Positions 1 through 8,525 of a DNA stretch of 64,000 bases are shown piece by piece. The translations under genes were made by a program, and so were the position numbers. How positions within the stretch are numbered: the first letter of the stretch is position 1; each line of letters starts with the position of its first letter. Below the pieces are notes generated by a model. That model ran no database searches. It saw only the letters and a program-made list of their open reading frames with translations, and was not told the origin of the DNA. The DNA comes from Streptomyces sp. NBC_01454 (GTDB lineage Bacteria > Actinomycetota > Actinomycetes > Streptomycetales > Streptomycetaceae). The DNA lies in assembly GCF_036227565.1 (NCBI RefSeq), contig NZ_CP109460.1:4030001-4094000 (forward strand), in the 5' to 3' direction.

Positions 1-1
1 C

Positions 2-511
2 GGTGAGCGGGTGCTGATCCACGCCGCGGCCGGCGGAGTCGGTCATCTCGCCGTCCAGATCGCCAAGGCCCGCGGCGCGTACGTGATCGGCACCGCCCGG
101 CAGGCCAAGCACGACGTTCTGCGCGGGCTGGGCGCCGATGAACTCATCGACTACACCCAGCAGGACTTCGCCGAGACGGTGCGCGATGTCGACGTCGTCT
201 TCGACACCATCGCGGGCGCGTACGGGGCCCGCTCGCTGCGCACCCTGCGGCCCGGCGGCCGGCTGGTCTCGATCCTGCCGCTGCACGACACGTTCCCGGC
301 CGAGCAGGCGCGCGAGGCGCGGATTCGCGCGGGATTCATGCTCGTCGAGCCCGACCGGTCCGGGCTGCAGGCCGTGGCCGACCTGGTGAACAGCGGAAAG
401 CTGCGGGTCCTCATCGACACCGTGGTGCCGCTGGAGGACGCCGCGAAGGCCCATGCCCTCGGCGAGACCGGCCGCACCACCGGCAAGATCGTCCTGTCGG
501 TCGCGCCCTGA
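2..511 (+). CDS. Zinc-type/quinone oxidoreductase of the medium-chain dehydrogenase family, C-terminal part
   Basis: The gene enters from the left edge, so only about the last 169 residues are seen. They hold the nucleotide-binding Rossmann half of a medium-chain dehydrogenase/reductase: AAGGVGHLAVQIAK is the glycine-rich loop, followed by a stretch ending in GADELIDY and by VDVVFDTIAG. The C-terminal GETGRTTGKIVL is typical of NADP-dependent quinone oxidoreductases. Substrate cannot be inferred. The gene converges on dnaB with about 50 bp between stops. The family call is firm; the exact reaction is not. Confidence 0.85.
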   Translation, partial: GERVLIHAAAGGVGHLAVQIAKARGAYVIGTARQAKHDVLRGLGADELIDYTQQDFAETVRDVDVVFDTIAGAYGARSLRTLRPGGRLVSILPLHDTFPAEQAREARIRAGFMLVEPDRSGLQAVADLVNSGKLRVLIDTVVPLEDAAKAHALGETGRTTGKIVLSVAP

Positions 512-562
512 CCCGGCCGGGCAAGAGCTGAGCCGCCGACTGGCGCTCCCCCGGCAGCCGCC

Positions 563-2035
563 TCAGGTCTGCGCCATGTCGACGAACCGCGAGTAGTGGC
601 CCTGGAAGGCCACCGTGATCGTGGCGGTGGGGCCGTTACGGTGCTTGGCCACGATCAGGTCGGCCTCGCCGGCCCGCGGGGATTCCTTCTCATAGGCGTC
701 TTCGCGGTGCAGCAGGATGACCATGTCGGCGTCCTGCTCGATCGAACCGGATTCACGCAGGTCGGAGACCATCGGCTTCTTGTCCGTGCGCTGCTCCGGA
801 CCACGGTTCAGCTGGGAGAGCGCGATGACCGGGAGCTCCAGCTCCTTCGCCAGCAGCTTGAGGTTTCGGGACATGTCCGAGACCTCCTGCTGGCGGCTCT
901 CGGCACGCTTCGAGCCGCCGGACTGCATCAGCTGCAGATAGTCGATGACCACCAGCTTCAGCTCGTTGCGCTGCTTGAGCCGGCGGCACTTGGCGCGGAT
1001 CTCCATCATCGAGAGGTTCGGCGAATCGTCGATGTAGAGCGGCGCGGCGGAGACATCCGGCATCCGGCGCGCCAGCCGCGTCCAGTCCTCGTCCGTCATG
1101 CTGCCGGAGCGCATGTGGTGCAGCGCCACCCGCGCCTCGGCGGACAGCAGACGCATCGCGATTTCGTTGCGCCCCATTTCCAGCGAGAAGATCACGCTCG
1201 GCAGATTGCTCTTGATCGAGCAGGCCCGCGCGAAGTCCAGCGCCAGGGTCGACTTACCCATGGCGGGACGGGCCGCGATGACGATCATCTGGCCCGGGTG
1301 CAGGCCGTTGGTGAGGGAGTCCAGATCGGTGAAGCCCGTCGGCACGCCCGTCATCTGGCCCTGGCGTGAACCGATCGCCTCGATCTCGTCGAGCGCGCCC
1401 TCCATGATGTCGCCGAGCGGGAGGTAGTCCTCGCTGGTCCGCTGCTCGGTGACGGCGTAGATCTCCGCCTGGGCGCTGTTGACGATCTCGTCGACATCAC
1501 CGTCCGCGGCGTATCCCATCTGCGTGATACGGGTGCCGGCCTCGACCAGCCGGCGCAGCACCGCCCGCTCATGGACGATCTCGGCGTAGTACTCGGCGTT
1601 CGCGGCGGTCGGTACGGACTGCACGAGGGTGTGCAGATACGAAGCGCCGCCGACCCGGGCGATCTCGCCCCGCTTGGTCAGCTCCGCCGCGATGGTGATC
1701 GGGTCGGCCGGCTCACCCTTGGCGTAGAGGTCGAGGATCGCCTGGAAGACCAGCTCATGGGCGGGACGGTAGAAGTCCTCGCCCTTGAGGACCTCGACGA
1801 CATCCGCGATGGCGTCCTTGGACAGCAGCATGCCGCCGAGCACGGACTGCTCGGCGTCCAGGTCCTGCGGGGGGACCCGCTCGAAGCCGCCGGCCCAGGA
1901 GCCGTCGTCGTCGCGCTCCTGCCGGTCGCCACGGCCGCGGCCCTTGCCCTCGCCGCGCCGGGAGCGGGCGGCCGGCAGCAGGTCGCTGGGACCGGAGTCC
2001 GCCCAAGGGTCTTCCATGGGCTCGGGAATGCTCAC
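563..2035 (-). CDS. dnaB: Replicative DNA helicase DnaB
   Basis: Hexameric 5'-3' helicase that unwinds DNA ahead of the replisome. The 490-residue product has a disordered charged N-terminus (about 1-55), the DnaB N-terminal domain (about 56-160, starting PPQDLDAEQSVLGGML) and a RecA-like ATPase domain. Walker A is ARPAMGKST with the lysine near residue 261, and the Walker B strand is LVVIDYLQLM. Length is normal and there is no intein, which some actinobacterial DnaB proteins carry. The start is GTG at 2035. It points away from the MATE gene across a 458-bp spacer rich in DnaA boxes. A DciA-type loader candidate is encoded at 43312. Confidence 0.97.
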   Translation of the reverse strand: MSIPEPMEDPWADSGPSDLLPAARSRRGEGKGRGRGDRQERDDDGSWAGGFERVPPQDLDAEQSVLGGMLLSKDAIADVVEVLKGEDFYRPAHELVFQAILDLYAKGEPADPITIAAELTKRGEIARVGGASYLHTLVQSVPTAANAEYYAEIVHERAVLRRLVEAGTRITQMGYAADGDVDEIVNSAQAEIYAVTEQRTSEDYLPLGDIMEGALDEIEAIGSRQGQMTGVPTGFTDLDSLTNGLHPGQMIVIAARPAMGKSTLALDFARACSIKSNLPSVIFSLEMGRNEIAMRLLSAEARVALHHMRSGSMTDEDWTRLARRMPDVSAAPLYIDDSPNLSMMEIRAKCRRLKQRNELKLVVIDYLQLMQSGGSKRAESRQQEVSDMSRNLKLLAKELELPVIALSQLNRGPEQRTDKKPMVSDLRESGSIEQDADMVILLHREDAYEKESPRAGEADLIVAKHRNGPTATITVAFQGHYSRFVDMAQT

Positions 2036-2493
2036 CCCGGCACCTCCTCCCGTCCGCGGCGCGGACCTTGCTGTGCGGTTCTTTCTTACGGCACAGCTCT
2101 GACAATCGAGACGCCCGACTCCGGTTACGGCGCGTCGAGTTCGGACGTGGTCTCAAGCCAGAACAGGCGGCGGGTGCCGGACCACGGTAGGCCCGTGGGC
2201 ACCGTCCGCCAATCTGGTTATCCACAGGCCATGTGGATGACTGGCCCTCAGCTGTGGAGAAGTCCCCGGATCCTGTGCACGGCACGGGGGAAACTTCTGT
2301 GGACAAGCACACAATCACCTCACCCTCACCCTTCTGACCTGCATCTTTCTCATCCATAGCCTGTGGGGGAGAAAAACTTTCCCCAGGTGTTCAAGATCGC
2401 GACAAACGGCACACGGATGACGACTCCGCAGAGCGGTAAGTAAGGACTGCAAGGGGTTTGCATCTCTTACCTGTGGAAGATTAGATTGACCGC
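2036..2493. promoter_or_regulatory. Divergent dnaB / MATE-gene regulatory spacer
   Basis: 458 bp with no supported gene. It must carry the dnaB promoter (leftward) and the MATE-gene promoter (rightward). The stretch from about 2210 to 2400 is noticeably AT-richer than its surroundings and contains four DnaA-box-like 9-mers, listed separately, plus a short dyad around 2362-2387 (CCTGTGGGG and CTTTCCCCAGG). I see no convincing -35/-10 pair. Confidence 0.6.
2218..2306. promoter_or_regulatory. Cluster of four DnaA boxes upstream of dnaB
   Basis: Seen directly: TTATCCACA at 2218-2226 (plus strand, exact classical consensus); TGTGGATGA at 2232-2240 (minus strand TCATCCACA); TGTGGAGAA at 2253-2261 (minus strand TTCTCCACA); TGTGGACAA at 2298-2306 (minus strand TTGTCCACA, the strong Streptomyces form). 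Four boxes in 89 bp, two of them perfect, is far above chance in GC-rich DNA. A regulatory or DnaA-titrating role is an inference. Confidence 0.75.
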
Positions 2494-3831
2494 ATGACAC
2501 AGGCTCCCGCGACACCGCGGCGCACCGACCGCCGCCATGACCGCGAGATCATCGCCCTCGCCCTGCCGGCCTTCGGCTCACTGGTCGCGGAACCGCTCTT
2601 CGTCATGGCCGACAGCGCCGTCATCGGCCACCTCGGCACCCCCCAGCTCGCCGGCCTCGGCATCGCCGCCGCCCTGCTGACCACCGCCGTCTCCGTCTTC
2701 GTCTTCCTCGCCTACGCCACCACCGCGGCGGTCGCCCGCAGGGTCGGCGCCGGTGACCTCCCCGCCGCCATCCGCCAGGGCATGGACGGCATCTGGCTCG
2801 CGCTGCTGCTCGGCGCCGCCGTGATCGCGACCGTGCTGCCCGGCGCCCCCTGGCTCGTCGAGGCCTTCGGCGCCTCCGGCACCGCCGCCCCGTACGCCAC
2901 GACCTATCTGCGCATCAGCGCGCTGGGCATCCCCGCGATGCTCGTCGTGCTGGCCGCCACCGGAGTGCTCCGCGGCCTCCAGGACACCCGGACCCCGCTC
3001 TATGTCGCCATCGGCGGCTTCTCCGTCAACGCCGCGCTCAACATCGGCCTGGTCTACGGCGCCGGCCTCGGCATCGCGGGCTCGGCCTGGGGCACGGTCA
3101 TCGCCCAGTGCGGCATGGCCGCGGTCTACCTCGCCGTCGTCGTCCGTGGTGCGCGACGGCACGGTGCCTCGCTGCGCCCCGATGCCGCGGGGATCCGTGC
3201 CTCGGCTCAGGCCGGGGTCCCGCTGCTGGTGCGTACGCTCTCGCTGCGTGCCGTGCTGATGATCGCCACCGCCGTCGCCGCCCGGCTCGGCGACGCCGAG
3301 GTCGCCGCCCACCAGATCGTGCTCACGCTGTGGTCCCTGCTGGCCTTCGCGCTGGACGCGATCGCCATCGCCGGGCAGGCCATCATAGGCCGCTACCTCG
3401 GGGCGGGGGACCGCGACGGCGCCCGGGCCGCCTGCCGCCGGATGGTCCAGTGGGGCATCGCCGCCGGCCTGGTGCTCGGCGTGCTGGTCGCGCTCGCCCG
3501 CCCGCTGTTCATCCCCCTGTTCACCTCCGACCCCGCCGTGGAGGGGCCGCTGCTGGCCACGCTCCTGGTCGTGGCCGTGACCCAGCCGGTCTCCGGCATC
3601 GTCTTCATCCTCGACGGCGTGCTGATGGGCGCGGGGGACGGCCCGTATCTCGCCTGGGCCATGGTCGTGACACTGGCCCTGTTCGCACCGGTCGCGCTGG
3701 CCGTACCGGCCCTCGGCGGCGGACTTGTCACACTGTGGTGGGCAATGACCCTGATGATGACCGTGCGTTTGCTGACCCTCTGGCTGCGCACGCGTTCCGG
3801 TCGGTGGATTGTGACCGGGGCCTCCCGCTGA
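2494..3831 (+). CDS. MATE family multidrug/toxin efflux transporter (DinF-like)
   Basis: A 445-residue polytopic membrane protein, the usual MATE length, with about 12 hydrophobic segments in two homologous halves. It opens with ALPAFGSLVAEPLFVMADSA, the first MATE helix with the conserved loop, and carries RGLQDTRTPLYVA near residues 155-170, the family signature in the DinF branch. Such proteins export cationic compounds in exchange for Na+ or H+. Start ATG follows TGGAAGATT about ten bases upstream. It is transcribed away from dnaB and followed 41 bp later by the protease gene. The substrate is unknown. Confidence 0.92.
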   Translation: MTQAPATPRRTDRRHDREIIALALPAFGSLVAEPLFVMADSAVIGHLGTPQLAGLGIAAALLTTAVSVFVFLAYATTAAVARRVGAGDLPAAIRQGMDGIWLALLLGAAVIATVLPGAPWLVEAFGASGTAAPYATTYLRISALGIPAMLVVLAATGVLRGLQDTRTPLYVAIGGFSVNAALNIGLVYGAGLGIAGSAWGTVIAQCGMAAVYLAVVVRGARRHGASLRPDAAGIRASAQAGVPLLVRTLSLRAVLMIATAVAARLGDAEVAAHQIVLTLWSLLAFALDAIAIAGQAIIGRYLGAGDRDGARAACRRMVQWGIAAGLVLGVLVALARPLFIPLFTSDPAVEGPLLATLLVVAVTQPVSGIVFILDGVLMGAGDGPYLAWAMVVTLALFAPVALAVPALGGGLVTLWWAMTLMMTVRLLTLWLRTRSGRWIVTGASR

Positions 3832-3872
3832 ACCACCTCCCACTACACGCACCGCGTGTCAATAATGACCCT

Positions 3873-4751
3873 GTGCGCTCGCTTGCCAGGAAATCCCTGC
3901 TGCCCCTGACGTTCGTCGTCATGGTGGCCGCTGCCGTGGTGGGCTACGCCACGGAAGAATCCGGCATCAGCAGCATCAGCAGCATCAGCAGCGGCGGCCG
4001 CAGCAGCTTCGGCAAGTCCGGCGAGTCCAGCCAGGACCCGCAGGACCAGGACCCCAAGGCGACCGCCCCGGCCGATGACGGCAGTGCGTACACCCCCCGC
4101 AGAACCGAGCAGAACGCGCGGGTCGGCGCGGTCTTCGAGAAGGACGACTCCGGCGATCACTTCTGCACCGCGAGCGTGGTGCAGAGTCCGGCCCGGAACA
4201 TGCTCATCACCGCGGCGCACTGTGCCTTCGACAGCGACGCCGGCAGCACGGTCGACGATCTCGTCTTCGCCCCGGACTATCGCGACGGTGACGAGCCCAC
4301 GGGCCTGTGGAAGGTCAAGAAGGTGATCGTCGACGATCACTGGGCAAAGTCGCAGGACGAGGATTACGACGTCGCCTTCCTCGTGCTCGACAAGAAGAAC
4401 GGCAAGCAGATCCAGGACGTCCTGGGCGGCAACACCCTCGGCATAGACCGTGGCTTCGACAACGAAGTCAAGATCACCGGCTACCCCACCAGCCGCAATA
4501 CGCCGATCTCCTGCCAGAACCGCACCACGAAGTACAGCGACACCCAGTTGCGTATCCAGTGCACCGACTTCGAGGGCGGCACGAGCGGCAGCCCCTGGCT
4601 GGCCGACTACGACCCCAAGAGCCACACCGGCACGGTCATCGGCGTCCTGGGCGGCCACGAAGGCGGCGGCGACGAAGACGATGTCTCCTACGCCGCGTAC
4701 TTCGACGAGGGCATCGCCAAGCTCTACAAGCACGCCCAGGACCAGGACTGA
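3873..4751 (+). CDS. Secreted/anchored trypsin-like serine protease
   Basis: A 292-residue chymotrypsin-fold peptidase. The start is taken as GTG 3873, which gives a positively charged N-end and one hydrophobic segment (about 10-24) acting as signal or anchor; the open frame upstream only overlaps the MATE gene out of frame. A low-complexity Ser/Asp/Gln linker follows. The catalytic triad is visible: His116 in LITAAHCAF, Asp166 in DYDVAFLVL and Ser238 in GGTSGSPW. Cysteine pairs near 98/117 and 214/230 fit disulfides of an exported enzyme. The substrate is unknown. Confidence 0.88.
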   Translation: MRSLARKSLLPLTFVVMVAAAVVGYATEESGISSISSISSGGRSSFGKSGESSQDPQDQDPKATAPADDGSAYTPRRTEQNARVGAVFEKDDSGDHFCTASVVQSPARNMLITAAHCAFDSDAGSTVDDLVFAPDYRDGDEPTGLWKVKKVIVDDHWAKSQDEDYDVAFLVLDKKNGKQIQDVLGGNTLGIDRGFDNEVKITGYPTSRNTPISCQNRTTKYSDTQLRIQCTDFEGGTSGSPWLADYDPKSHTGTVIGVLGGHEGGGDEDDVSYAAYFDEGIAKLYKHAQDQD

Positions 4752-4813
4752 GAGCGGACTCCCCGGGCCGACCGCCCGACGGGGGCCGAGCCGGGGAGCG
4801 GCCCCGGACACGG

Positions 4814-4851
4814 CGAAGGGCCGCACCCCGGTGACGGGATGCGGCCCTTCG
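4814..4851. terminator. Bidirectional terminator between protease gene and rplI
   Basis: Inverted repeat with 17-bp arms and one mismatch around a GTGA loop (left arm begins CGAAGGGCCGCA, right arm ends GCGGCCCTTCG). It lies between two convergent genes, 62 bp after the protease stop and 14 bp after the rplI stop. Confidence 0.75.
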
Positions 4852-4865
4852 GCGCGATACTGCGA

Positions 4866-5312
4866 TTACGCGGCGACGACCTCGACACCGAGCTTCGCAA
4901 CGACCTCGGCGTGCAGACGCACGGAGATCTGGTGCGCGCCCAGGGTCTTGATCGGCGAACCGATCTCGACACGGCGCTTGTCGACGTCCGGACCACCGGC
5001 AGCCTTGATCGCCGAGGCGACGTCGGCCGGGGTGATGGAGCCGAACAGGCGACCCGCTTCGCCGGCACGCACGGCCAGCTTCACGTTGACGCCCTCGAGC
5101 CGGCCCTTGACCTCGTTGGCCTGCTCGATCGTGGCGATCTCGCGGATCTTGCGACCGCGACGGATCTGCTCGACGTCCTTCTCGCCACCCTTGGTCCAGC
5201 GGATCGCGAAACCACGCGGAACCAGGTAGTTGCGGGCGTACCCGTCCTTGACGTCAACGACGTCGCCGGCGGTGCCGAGGCCGGAGACCTCGTGGGTGAG
5301 GATGATCTTCAT
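4866..5312 (-). CDS. rplI: 50S ribosomal protein L9
   Basis: A 148-residue protein, the standard L9 length. The N-terminal domain [19 protein letters not shown] with the signature [13 protein letters not shown], a long connecting helix and a C-terminal domain ending [11 protein letters not shown] are all present. L9 binds 23S rRNA near the L1 stalk and helps keep the reading frame. It is the last gene of the rpsF-ssb-rpsR-rplI operon, 18 bp behind rpsR, and is followed by a strong hairpin. Confidence 0.97.
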   Translation of the reverse strand: MKIILTHEVSGLGTAGDVVDVKDGYARNYLVPRGFAIRWTKGGEKDVEQIRRGRKIREIATIEQANEVKGRLEGVNVKLAVRAGEAGRLFGSITPADVASAIKAAGGPDVDKRRVEIGSPIKTLGAHQISVRLHAEVVAKLGVEVVAA

Positions 5313-5330
5313 GATTCGGTCACCCTTCCC

Positions 5331-5567
5331 TTATCGCGCGGTGGACGTGTAGGGCAGCAGCGCCATCTCACGGCTGTTCTTCACGGCCGTGGCGACGTCA
5401 CGCTGGTGCTGAGTGCAGTTGCCGGTGACCCGGCGGGCACGGATCTTGCCGCGGTCGGAAATGAACTTCCGCAGCAGGTTCGTGTCCTTGTAGTCCACGT
5501 AGGAGATCTTCTCCTTGCAGAACACGCAAACCTTCTTCTTAGGCTTGCGAGCAGGCGGCTTCGCCAT
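5331..5567 (-). CDS. rpsR: 30S ribosomal protein S18 (cysteine-containing form)
   Basis: A 78-residue S18 with the core [18 protein letters not shown] and [12 protein letters not shown]. It carries CVFC near the N-terminus and a further Cys-x3-His, so it is the zinc-binding (C+) type; Streptomyces often also has a cysteine-free paralogue used under zinc limitation, not found here. S18 pairs with S6 on the platform of the 30S subunit, matching the rpsF gene upstream in this operon. Confidence 0.96.
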   Translation of the reverse strand: MAKPPARKPKKKVCVFCKEKISYVDYKDTNLLRKFISDRGKIRARRVTGNCTQHQRDVATAVKNSREMALLPYTSTAR

Positions 5568-5630
5568 TGTCTCTCTCCAATGAGTTCAAGAAGTTTGTGC
5601 TGACGCCCTCAGGCCCCCGGCCGTTCCGCA

Positions 5631-5654
5631 GCGCTGTTTCACGTGAAACAGCGC
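5631..5654. promoter_or_regulatory. parS: parS site (exact, 5636-5649) inside a 24-bp perfect palindrome
   Basis: The 14-bp ParB site GTTTCACGTGAAAC lies exactly in the middle of a 24-bp perfect palindrome (flanks GCGCT and AGCGC) in the ssb-rpsR spacer. ParB loads at such sites to organise the origin for segregation. As RNA the same bases would form a 12-bp hairpin, so it may also weaken transcription from ssb into rpsR. Confidence 0.95.
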
Positions 5655-5677
5655 GGGGTCGGACCGGCTGTATGGAC

Positions 5678-6280
5678 CTAGAAGGGCGGCTCGTCCGAGT
5701 AGCCACCACCGGAGCCACTGCCGGAGCTGCCGCCCCAGCCACCGCCTCCGCCACCCTGCTGACCGCCGCCGGCCGGGCCATTGGTCGCCCACGGGTCGTC
5801 GGCGGGAGCGCCGCCGCCCTGCTGGCCGCCGCCGGGGCCGCCGCCCCAACCGCTGCCACCCTGGCCACCGCCCTGCTGACCGCCGCCGAAGCCGCCGCCG
5901 CCCTGGCCACCGCGACCGCTGGTCTTGGTGATCTTGGCCGTGGCGTTCTTCAGGCTCGCGCCCACTTCCTCGACGTCGAGCTCGTAGACCGTGCGCTTCA
6001 CGCCCTCGCGGTCCTCGTACGACCGCTGCTTGAGACGGCCCTGGACGACCACGCGGGTACCCCGCGTCAGGGACTCGGCGACGTTCTCGGCCGCCTGACG
6101 CCACACCGAGCAGGTGAGGAACAGGCTCTCGCCGTCCTTCCACTCATTGGTCTGACGGTCGAAAGTGCGGGGAGTGGACGCGACGCGGAACTTCGCGACC
6201 GCCGCACCGGACGGGGTGAAGCGCAGCTCGGGGTCGTCGACAAGATTGCCGACGACCGTGATGACGGTCTCGCCTGCCAT
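5678..6280 (-). CDS. ssb: Single-stranded DNA-binding protein
   Basis: A 200-residue SSB that coats single strands in replication and repair. The OB-fold spans about residues 1-115 ([20 protein letters not shown], later [20 protein letters not shown]). A long Gly/Gln/Trp-rich disordered tail (about 118-190) follows, and the acidic tip is SDEPPF, the docking peptide for partner proteins. It lies between rpsF and rpsR as in most actinobacteria. The start ATG 6280 has a GAGAGGTTCCCCTA leader. Confidence 0.97.
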   Translation of the reverse strand: MAGETVITVVGNLVDDPELRFTPSGAAVAKFRVASTPRTFDRQTNEWKDGESLFLTCSVWRQAAENVAESLTRGTRVVVQGRLKQRSYEDREGVKRTVYELDVEEVGASLKNATAKITKTSGRGGQGGGGFGGGQQGGGQGGSGWGGGPGGGQQGGGAPADDPWATNGPAGGGQQGGGGGGWGGSSGSGSGGGYSDEPPF

Positions 6281-6361
6281 TAGGGGAACCTCTCGGCGGG
6301 TGTGCTGCTGGCTGCTGGTGTTGCTGCTACTCGGACCCGGTTACCGCTGGCGCTGTCGCGC

Positions 6362-6652
6362 TCAGTGGGTCTCGGGACGGAGAACCTTGGTCCGGAGGAC
6401 CGACTCGTTCAGGTTCATCTGACGGTCGAGCTCCTTGACGACCGCAGGCTCGGCCTGCAGGTCGATGACCGAGTAGATGCCCTCGGGCTTCTTCTTGATC
6501 TCGTACGAGAGACGACGACGGCCCCAGGTGTCGACCTTCTCGACCTTTCCGTTGCCCTCACGGACGACGGAGAGGAAGTTCTCGATCAGCGGGGAGACAG
6601 CGCGCTCCTCGAGATCGGGGTCGAGGATGACCATCACCTCGTAGTGACGCAT
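6362..6652 (-). CDS. rpsF: 30S ribosomal protein S6
   Basis: A 96-residue S6 starting [17 protein letters not shown]. The start is placed at ATG 6652, not at an upstream in-frame ATG (6685), because AAAGGAGGTGGG, a near-perfect ribosome-binding site, sits just before 6652 and the shorter form matches the family length. S6 forms a dimer with S18 on the 30S platform. First gene of the rpsF-ssb-rpsR-rplI operon. Confidence 0.96.
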
Positions 6653-6881
6653 GTGGAACCCACCTCCTTTGGACTCAGCGGCCACGGTCGTTCCGTGGCA
6701 GGAGGGTCAAATGCGTTTCCGCGCCGTGTCCGGCCGGTCATCCGGACAGACATAGGCGCAGACCGTACAGAGTACCTGCCTCGAGCCTTCCGGTTGAAAT
6801 CCGGCCGGTACACCCCCCAATCTGGAACACAACGGGTGTGAGCGGCGTTACAGTGCGCCGCCCTGTCATCGGAGGTGCCGC

Positions 6882-7196
6882 ATGGCACAGGCAAGGACCC
6901 AGCGCAATCTGCTCTCGATTCTCAACAGCGACGGCAAGGACCATCCCGTCGAGAACACGCTCGCGATCGTGACCGTGGTGTTCGGCGCGATCGCCGTCTT
7001 CACCTCGCTGTCTCCCAGCCTGCACCTCATCAGTTCCTGGGTCGGTCTGATCGGTATCGGCACCGGCCTGTGGGGCCAGTTCATCTCCTCGACGACGGGC
7101 GAACGCTTCCTGTTGATCATCGGCCTCGGCGCCTCGGCCGTGGGCTTCTATCTCGGCCTGGCACACGGTGGCCTTTTCGGCGGCGTGATCGGCTAG
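6882..7196 (+). CDS. Small membrane protein, unknown function
   Basis: A 104-residue protein with three hydrophobic segments (about 27-44, 48-64 and 76-98) after a polar N-terminus MAQARTQRNLLSILNSDGKD. Start ATG 6882 follows ATCGGAGGTGCCGC, a good ribosome-binding site. It is divergent from rpsF. I do not recognise a named family beyond actinobacterial small integral membrane proteins. No catalytic motif is visible. Confidence 0.75.
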   Translation: MAQARTQRNLLSILNSDGKDHPVENTLAIVTVVFGAIAVFTSLSPSLHLISSWVGLIGIGTGLWGQFISSTTGERFLLIIGLGASAVGFYLGLAHGGLFGGVIG

Positions 7197-7340
7197 CGCC
7201 GCCGTACGGGCCCCTGCGCCATGCGGCATATGGGGTCCGTGGCCGTACGGCCCAGTCGGGGCGCTCCGCGGTCACAGTAGGCTTCGGCGCGAGAGCCGGA
7301 GCCCCGACCATGGGGACACACCTGCCGAGGAGCGCCCCGC

Positions 7341-8459
7341 ATGAGCTTGACCCTGAGGACCATCAGCCGTGAGCAGCATCTGGCGTATATCCAGAGCCTG
7401 CCCGCGGCAAGCCACATGCAGGTTCCGGCCTGGGCGGACGTCAAGGCCGAATGGCGGTCGGAGAGCCTGGGCTGGTTCGACGCGAGCGGCGAGATGGTCG
7501 GCGCGGGTCTGGTGCTCTACCGCCAGGTCCCCAAGGTCAAGCTCTACCTGGCGTACCTCCCCGAGGGGCCGGTCATCAACTGGCACTCGCCGAATCTGGA
7601 GGACTGGCTGCAGCCGATGCTGAGGCATCTCAAGCAGCAGGGTGCCTTCACCGTGAAGATGGGCCCGCCGGTCATCATCCGCCGCTGGGACGCCCAGGCG
7701 ATCAAGGCCGGCATCCAGAACCCGGATGTGAAGCGGCTGCGGGACGTCGAGGCGACGCACATCGAGCCGCGCGCCTTCGAGGTGGCCGACAAGCTGCGCC
7801 GCATGGGCTGGCAGCAGGGTGAGGACGGCGGCGCCGGCTTCGCCGACGTCCAGCCCCGCTACGTCTTCCAGGTGCCGCTGGCCGACCGCTCGCTGGAGGA
7901 GGTCCACAAGGGCTTCAACCAGCTGTGGCGCCGCAACATCAAGAAGGCCGAGAAGGCCGGCGTCGAGGTCGTCCAGGGCGGCTACGACGACCTGGCCGAA
8001 TGGCAGCGCCTCTACGAGATCACCGCGGTGCGTGACCAGTTCCGGCCGCGGCCGCTCAGCTACTTCCAGCGCATGTGGACGGCCCTCAACTCCGAGGACC
8101 CCAATCGCATGCGGCTCTACTTCGCGCGCCACGACGGCGTGAACCTTTCTGCGGCGACGATGCTCGTGGTCGGCGGGCACGTCTGGTATTCCTACGGCGC
8201 CTCCGACAACATCGGCCGTGAGGTCCGCCCCTCGAACGCCATGCAGTGGCGGATGCTGCAGGACTCGTATGCGCTCGGCGCCTCGGTCTACGACCTCCGC
8301 GGCATCAGCGACTCGCTGGACGAAAACGACCACCTCTTCGGCCTGATCCAGTTCAAGGTCGGCACAGGCGGGCAGGCAGCGGAGTACCTCGGCGAGTGGG
8401 ACTTCCCGCTCAACAAGCTTCTGCACAAGGCGTTCGATATGTACATGGCACGCCGCTGA
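7341..8459 (+). CDS. femX: FemX-type lipid II glycyltransferase (FemA/FemB/FemX family)
   Basis: A 372-residue member of the FemABX family, which uses aminoacyl-tRNA to add the first bridge residue (glycine in Streptomyces) to lipid II at the inner membrane face. Visible features are the paired GNAT-like folds, LWRRNIKKAEKAGVEV near residue 195, typical of the family, and YDLRGISDSLDENDHLFGL in the second lobe. Start ATG 7341 is preceded by GAGGAGCGCC. It is followed 66 bp later by the alanine-racemase-like gene. The glycine preference is inferred from the genus. Confidence 0.88.
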   Translation: MSLTLRTISREQHLAYIQSLPAASHMQVPAWADVKAEWRSESLGWFDASGEMVGAGLVLYRQVPKVKLYLAYLPEGPVINWHSPNLEDWLQPMLRHLKQQGAFTVKMGPPVIIRRWDAQAIKAGIQNPDVKRLRDVEATHIEPRAFEVADKLRRMGWQQGEDGGAGFADVQPRYVFQVPLADRSLEEVHKGFNQLWRRNIKKAEKAGVEVVQGGYDDLAEWQRLYEITAVRDQFRPRPLSYFQRMWTALNSEDPNRMRLYFARHDGVNLSAATMLVVGGHVWYSYGASDNIGREVRPSNAMQWRMLQDSYALGASVYDLRGISDSLDENDHLFGLIQFKVGTGGQAAEYLGEWDFPLNKLLHKAFDMYMARR

Positions 8460-8525
8460 TCCGCTTCACCGCACCGTTCGTACCTCTGACACACCGCAGC
8501 TACGAGAAAGGTTCCGGGCCCGGCC

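Noticed and set aside
563..2035. Intein in DnaB
   Set aside because: The helicase motifs are continuous and the length is normal.
2578..3852. A 424-codon frame antisense to the MATE gene
   Set aside because: Low-complexity Gly/His/Gln/Asp product that mirrors the membrane-protein codons; no start signal.
4814..4851. A small RNA gene at the protease-rplI hairpin
   Set aside because: The element is explained as a bidirectional terminator; no promoter is visible.
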